Source: Sphingopyxis sp. YR583 (GTDB taxonomy: Bacteria; Pseudomonadota; Alphaproteobacteria; Sphingomonadales; Sphingomonadaceae). Taken from it: a DNA stretch of 64,000 nucleotides. Position numbers and translations under genes: made by a program. The notes below the pieces were generated by a model. That model was given only the letters and a program-made list of their open reading frames with translations, had not been told where the DNA came from and did not search any database. Below, piece after piece: positions 62,422 through 64,000 of the stretch. The stretch is taken from positions 1,302,001-1,366,000 of the forward strand of contig NZ_FNWK01000001.1 in NCBI RefSeq assembly GCF_900108295.1, read 5' to 3'. Position 1 is the stretch's first letter, and the number at the start of each line of letters is the position of its first letter.

Positions 62422-63372
62422 TCACGCCCCCGGCACACCCAGTAGCTGCGCCTGTGCCTTCAATCGCGCTGCCGCCGCCGGATTGGCGGCGATCCCGTCC
62501 TTCAGCGCTTGCGCAGCCTTCGCTGTTTCGCCCAGCGTCATCCGGCTGCGCATCAGCATGATCCAGCGGTCGACGTCGGCGGGATTGGCTTTCAGCTTGG
62601 CCTCGAGCCCGCTCACCATGCCCTCGATCATCTGGTCCTGCTGGCCTTTGGGGAGCTGCGATGCCGCCTCCATATCGGCTCGGCTAGGGCCGGGAATCGC
62701 GCGCGCCGCGACCGGCATCTCGTTGGCGGTCAGCGGCCGGGCCTGCGTACTCGCGAGCCGCTGAGCGACGTCGATCTTGTGAATCTGCCCGACCTGCTCG
62801 ATCGTGCGGCGCAGGTCCGCTTCCCACGGCGCGCCTTGCGGCGTGTCGGCGAGCAGCGCGAACCAGTCCTCGATCGCACCCTTGTGGTCGCCGCCAATAT
62901 CCTTTTTCACCGCGAGGAAATAGCGCGCGCGCGGATCCTTGGCGTCGAGCGCGATCGCCTTGTTGAAAGCTTCGAGAGCGGCAGAGGGCATCGGGTCGCT
63001 GTCGCTTCCCATCACCCGCGCCTCGCCCAGCGCCGACCAGAGGCCTGCCGATTCGAGTGAAAGGGCGACAGCTTTTTCATAGGCGGTGGCTGCACCGTCG
63101 AAATCGCTCATGTCGAATTTGGCCGCACCAAGCGCGGTCCATGCCTCGGCGCTGCCGGGTTCGCGCTTCGTGCGCGCTTCCAGTTCGGCGAGTTGATCGG
63201 TGGGCTCGGCGATGTTTGCGGCGGAAGTATTGGCGCCGGACGACGCGGAATCGCGCCAGATTGCATAGCCGATGGCGGCTGCCAACAGAATGAAAGCCGC
63301 GACCAATATCGCCCGGTTCGTACCTGTCATGCCGCGGCCCGTTCCCTTGGCCATCTCGTTGCTCTCGCTCAT
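62422..63372 (-). CDS. TPR protein, CcmI/CycH-like
   Basis: A 316-residue protein with one N-terminal membrane helix (about residues 20-40, ILVAAFILLAAAIGYAIW) and tetratricopeptide repeats on the periplasmic side (SAEAWTALGAAKFDMSDFDG; ESAGLWSALGEARVMG; ALEAFNKAIALDAKDPRARY). The layout resembles the C-terminal part of CcmI, the cytochrome c maturation chaperone that holds apocytochrome, but no other ccm gene is nearby, so this is tentative. The start is the ATG after AGGGGCAAAG. Divergent from gdhA. Confidence 0.72.
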   Translation of the reverse strand: MSESNEMAKGTGRGMTGTNRAILVAAFILLAAAIGYAIWRDSASSGANTSAANIAEPTDQLAELEARTKREPGSAEAWTALGAAKFDMSDFDGAATAYEKAVALSLESAGLWSALGEARVMGSDSDPMPSAALEAFNKAIALDAKDPRARYFLAVKKDIGGDHKGAIEDWFALLADTPQGAPWEADLRRTIEQVGQIHKIDVAQRLASTQARPLTANEMPVAARAIPGPSRADMEAASQLPKGQQDQMIEGMVSGLEAKLKANPADVDRWIMLMRSRMTLGETAKAAQALKDGIAANPAAAARLKAQAQLLGVPGA

Positions 63373-63530
63373 CTTTGCCCCTCTTTTGCGCCGCACGAAA
63401 AAATACGGACTGTGCGCGCTGTCATATTGCCTTTGCTTGGCGATGGTGTAGCCTTTGGCATATAAGGTCGGTCAACGATAAAATCGTCAGGGGTCGCACC
63501 GGCTTTCCCAGTCATACAGGGGAGGGGTGC

Positions 63531-64000
63531 ATGGCAGTTTCGGATCACGTCGACTTTTCGACGTTCATGGAAGGCGTGAAAAAGCGCAACCCGGGTCAGC
63601 CCGAGTTCGTGCAGGCGGTGCAGGAAGTGTCGGAAGACATCTTCGATTTCATCGCCGACAAGGAAGAATATCATGCGCAGCAGATCTTGCGGCGCATTGC
63701 CGAACCCGACCGGGTCGTGTCTTTCCGCGTCTGCTGGGAGGACGATAACGGCAATATCCGTGTCCAGCGTGGCTGGCGTGTCCAGAACAACAACGCGATC
63801 GGTCCGTACAAAGGCGGCATCCGCTTTCATCCGTCGGTGACCGAAAGCGTGCTGAAGTTCCTCGCGTTCGAACAAACGTTCAAGAACGCGCTGACCGGGC
63901 TGCCGATGGGCGGCGGCAAGGGTGGGTCGAACTTCAACCCCAAGGGCAAGAGTGTGCGCGAGATCATGCGCTTTTGCCAGAGCTTCATGACCGAACTTTA
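63531..64000 (+). CDS. gdhA: Glutamate dehydrogenase, partial (runs off the right edge)
   Basis: The first 156 codons are present and the frame is open to the edge. AVSDHVDFSTFMEGVKKRNP, then VQRGWRVQNNNAIGPYKGGI and RFHPSVTESVLKFLAFEQ, and the substrate loop GLPMGGGKGGSNFNPKGKS identify the hexameric NADP-type enzyme (about 450 residues when complete), which interconverts glutamate and 2-oxoglutarate plus ammonia. A strong GGGGAGGGG ribosome site precedes the ATG. Confidence 0.94.
   Translation, partial: MAVSDHVDFSTFMEGVKKRNPGQPEFVQAVQEVSEDIFDFIADKEEYHAQQILRRIAEPDRVVSFRVCWEDDNGNIRVQRGWRVQNNNAIGPYKGGIRFHPSVTESVLKFLAFEQTFKNALTGLPMGGGKGGSNFNPKGKSVREIMRFCQSFMTEL

Overview
The window is GC-rich chromosomal DNA from an alphaproteobacterium. 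Codon use favours GCG, CGC and GAC, gene packing is dense with many ATGA/TGATG start-stop overlaps, and the gene neighbourhoods (tim44-mltA-smr divergent from secB-murJ-trpS; lspA followed by a DUF3035 lipoprotein) point to Sphingomonadales, plausibly a Sphingopyxis-like organism. That taxonomic placement is inference. No phage, insertion sequence, CRISPR array or rRNA operon was seen; the one tRNA gene is tRNA-Gly(CCC).

Layout. 0-0.4 kb: a single-domain GIY-YIG nuclease bracketed by three copies of one palindromic repeat. 0.4-4.5 kb: ileS, lspA and a small lipoprotein gene. 4.5-8.4 kb (minus strand): dxs with small membrane/secreted genes, one apparently frameshifted. 8.5-13.1 kb: a MipA/OmpV porin-like protein, then a LysR regulator divergent from a four-gene operon (flavin-binding-like, VOC, DUF1348, membrane protein), and a cupin. 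13.2-28 kb: housekeeping genes (dapE, smr, mltA, tim44, secB, murJ, trpS, nth, dapB, a sirtuin, tadA, rpmB, ppx/gppA, rlmE), with several hairpin repeats and terminators.

28-39 kb: a secreted S41 peptidase, then a clear cobalamin riboswitch heading a ten-gene operon (btuB, a membrane protein, a DUF1636 protein, cobT, an alpha-ribazole phosphatase, cobS, a cobD-type decarboxylase, cbiB, cobQ, cobU/cobP). It covers corrinoid uptake and late B12 assembly; corrin-ring genes and the corrinoid adenosyltransferase are not in the window.

39-58 kb is the unusual part, a surface-adhesion locus. A LapG-like periplasmic protease gene converges on an in-frame chimera: the N-terminal half of a LapA-type giant adhesin (anchor-like region plus one VCBS-like repeat) joined directly to the C-terminal domain of a type I secretion membrane-fusion protein. 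The rest of the adhesin, and the ABC transporter expected between them, are missing. A PilZ protein with a C-terminal membrane helix follows, then a 15.5-kb gene for a 5176-residue autotransporter with nested repeat classes, including five copies of a ~265-residue super-module. Reading the region as a collapsed c-di-GMP-controlled type I adhesin locus beside a giant type V adhesin is inference from the sequence.

58-64 kb: tRNA-Gly, an Lrp-type regulator divergent from putA, a TPR protein, and the start of gdhA at the right edge. putA and gdhA together suggest use of proline and glutamate as carbon and nitrogen sources.
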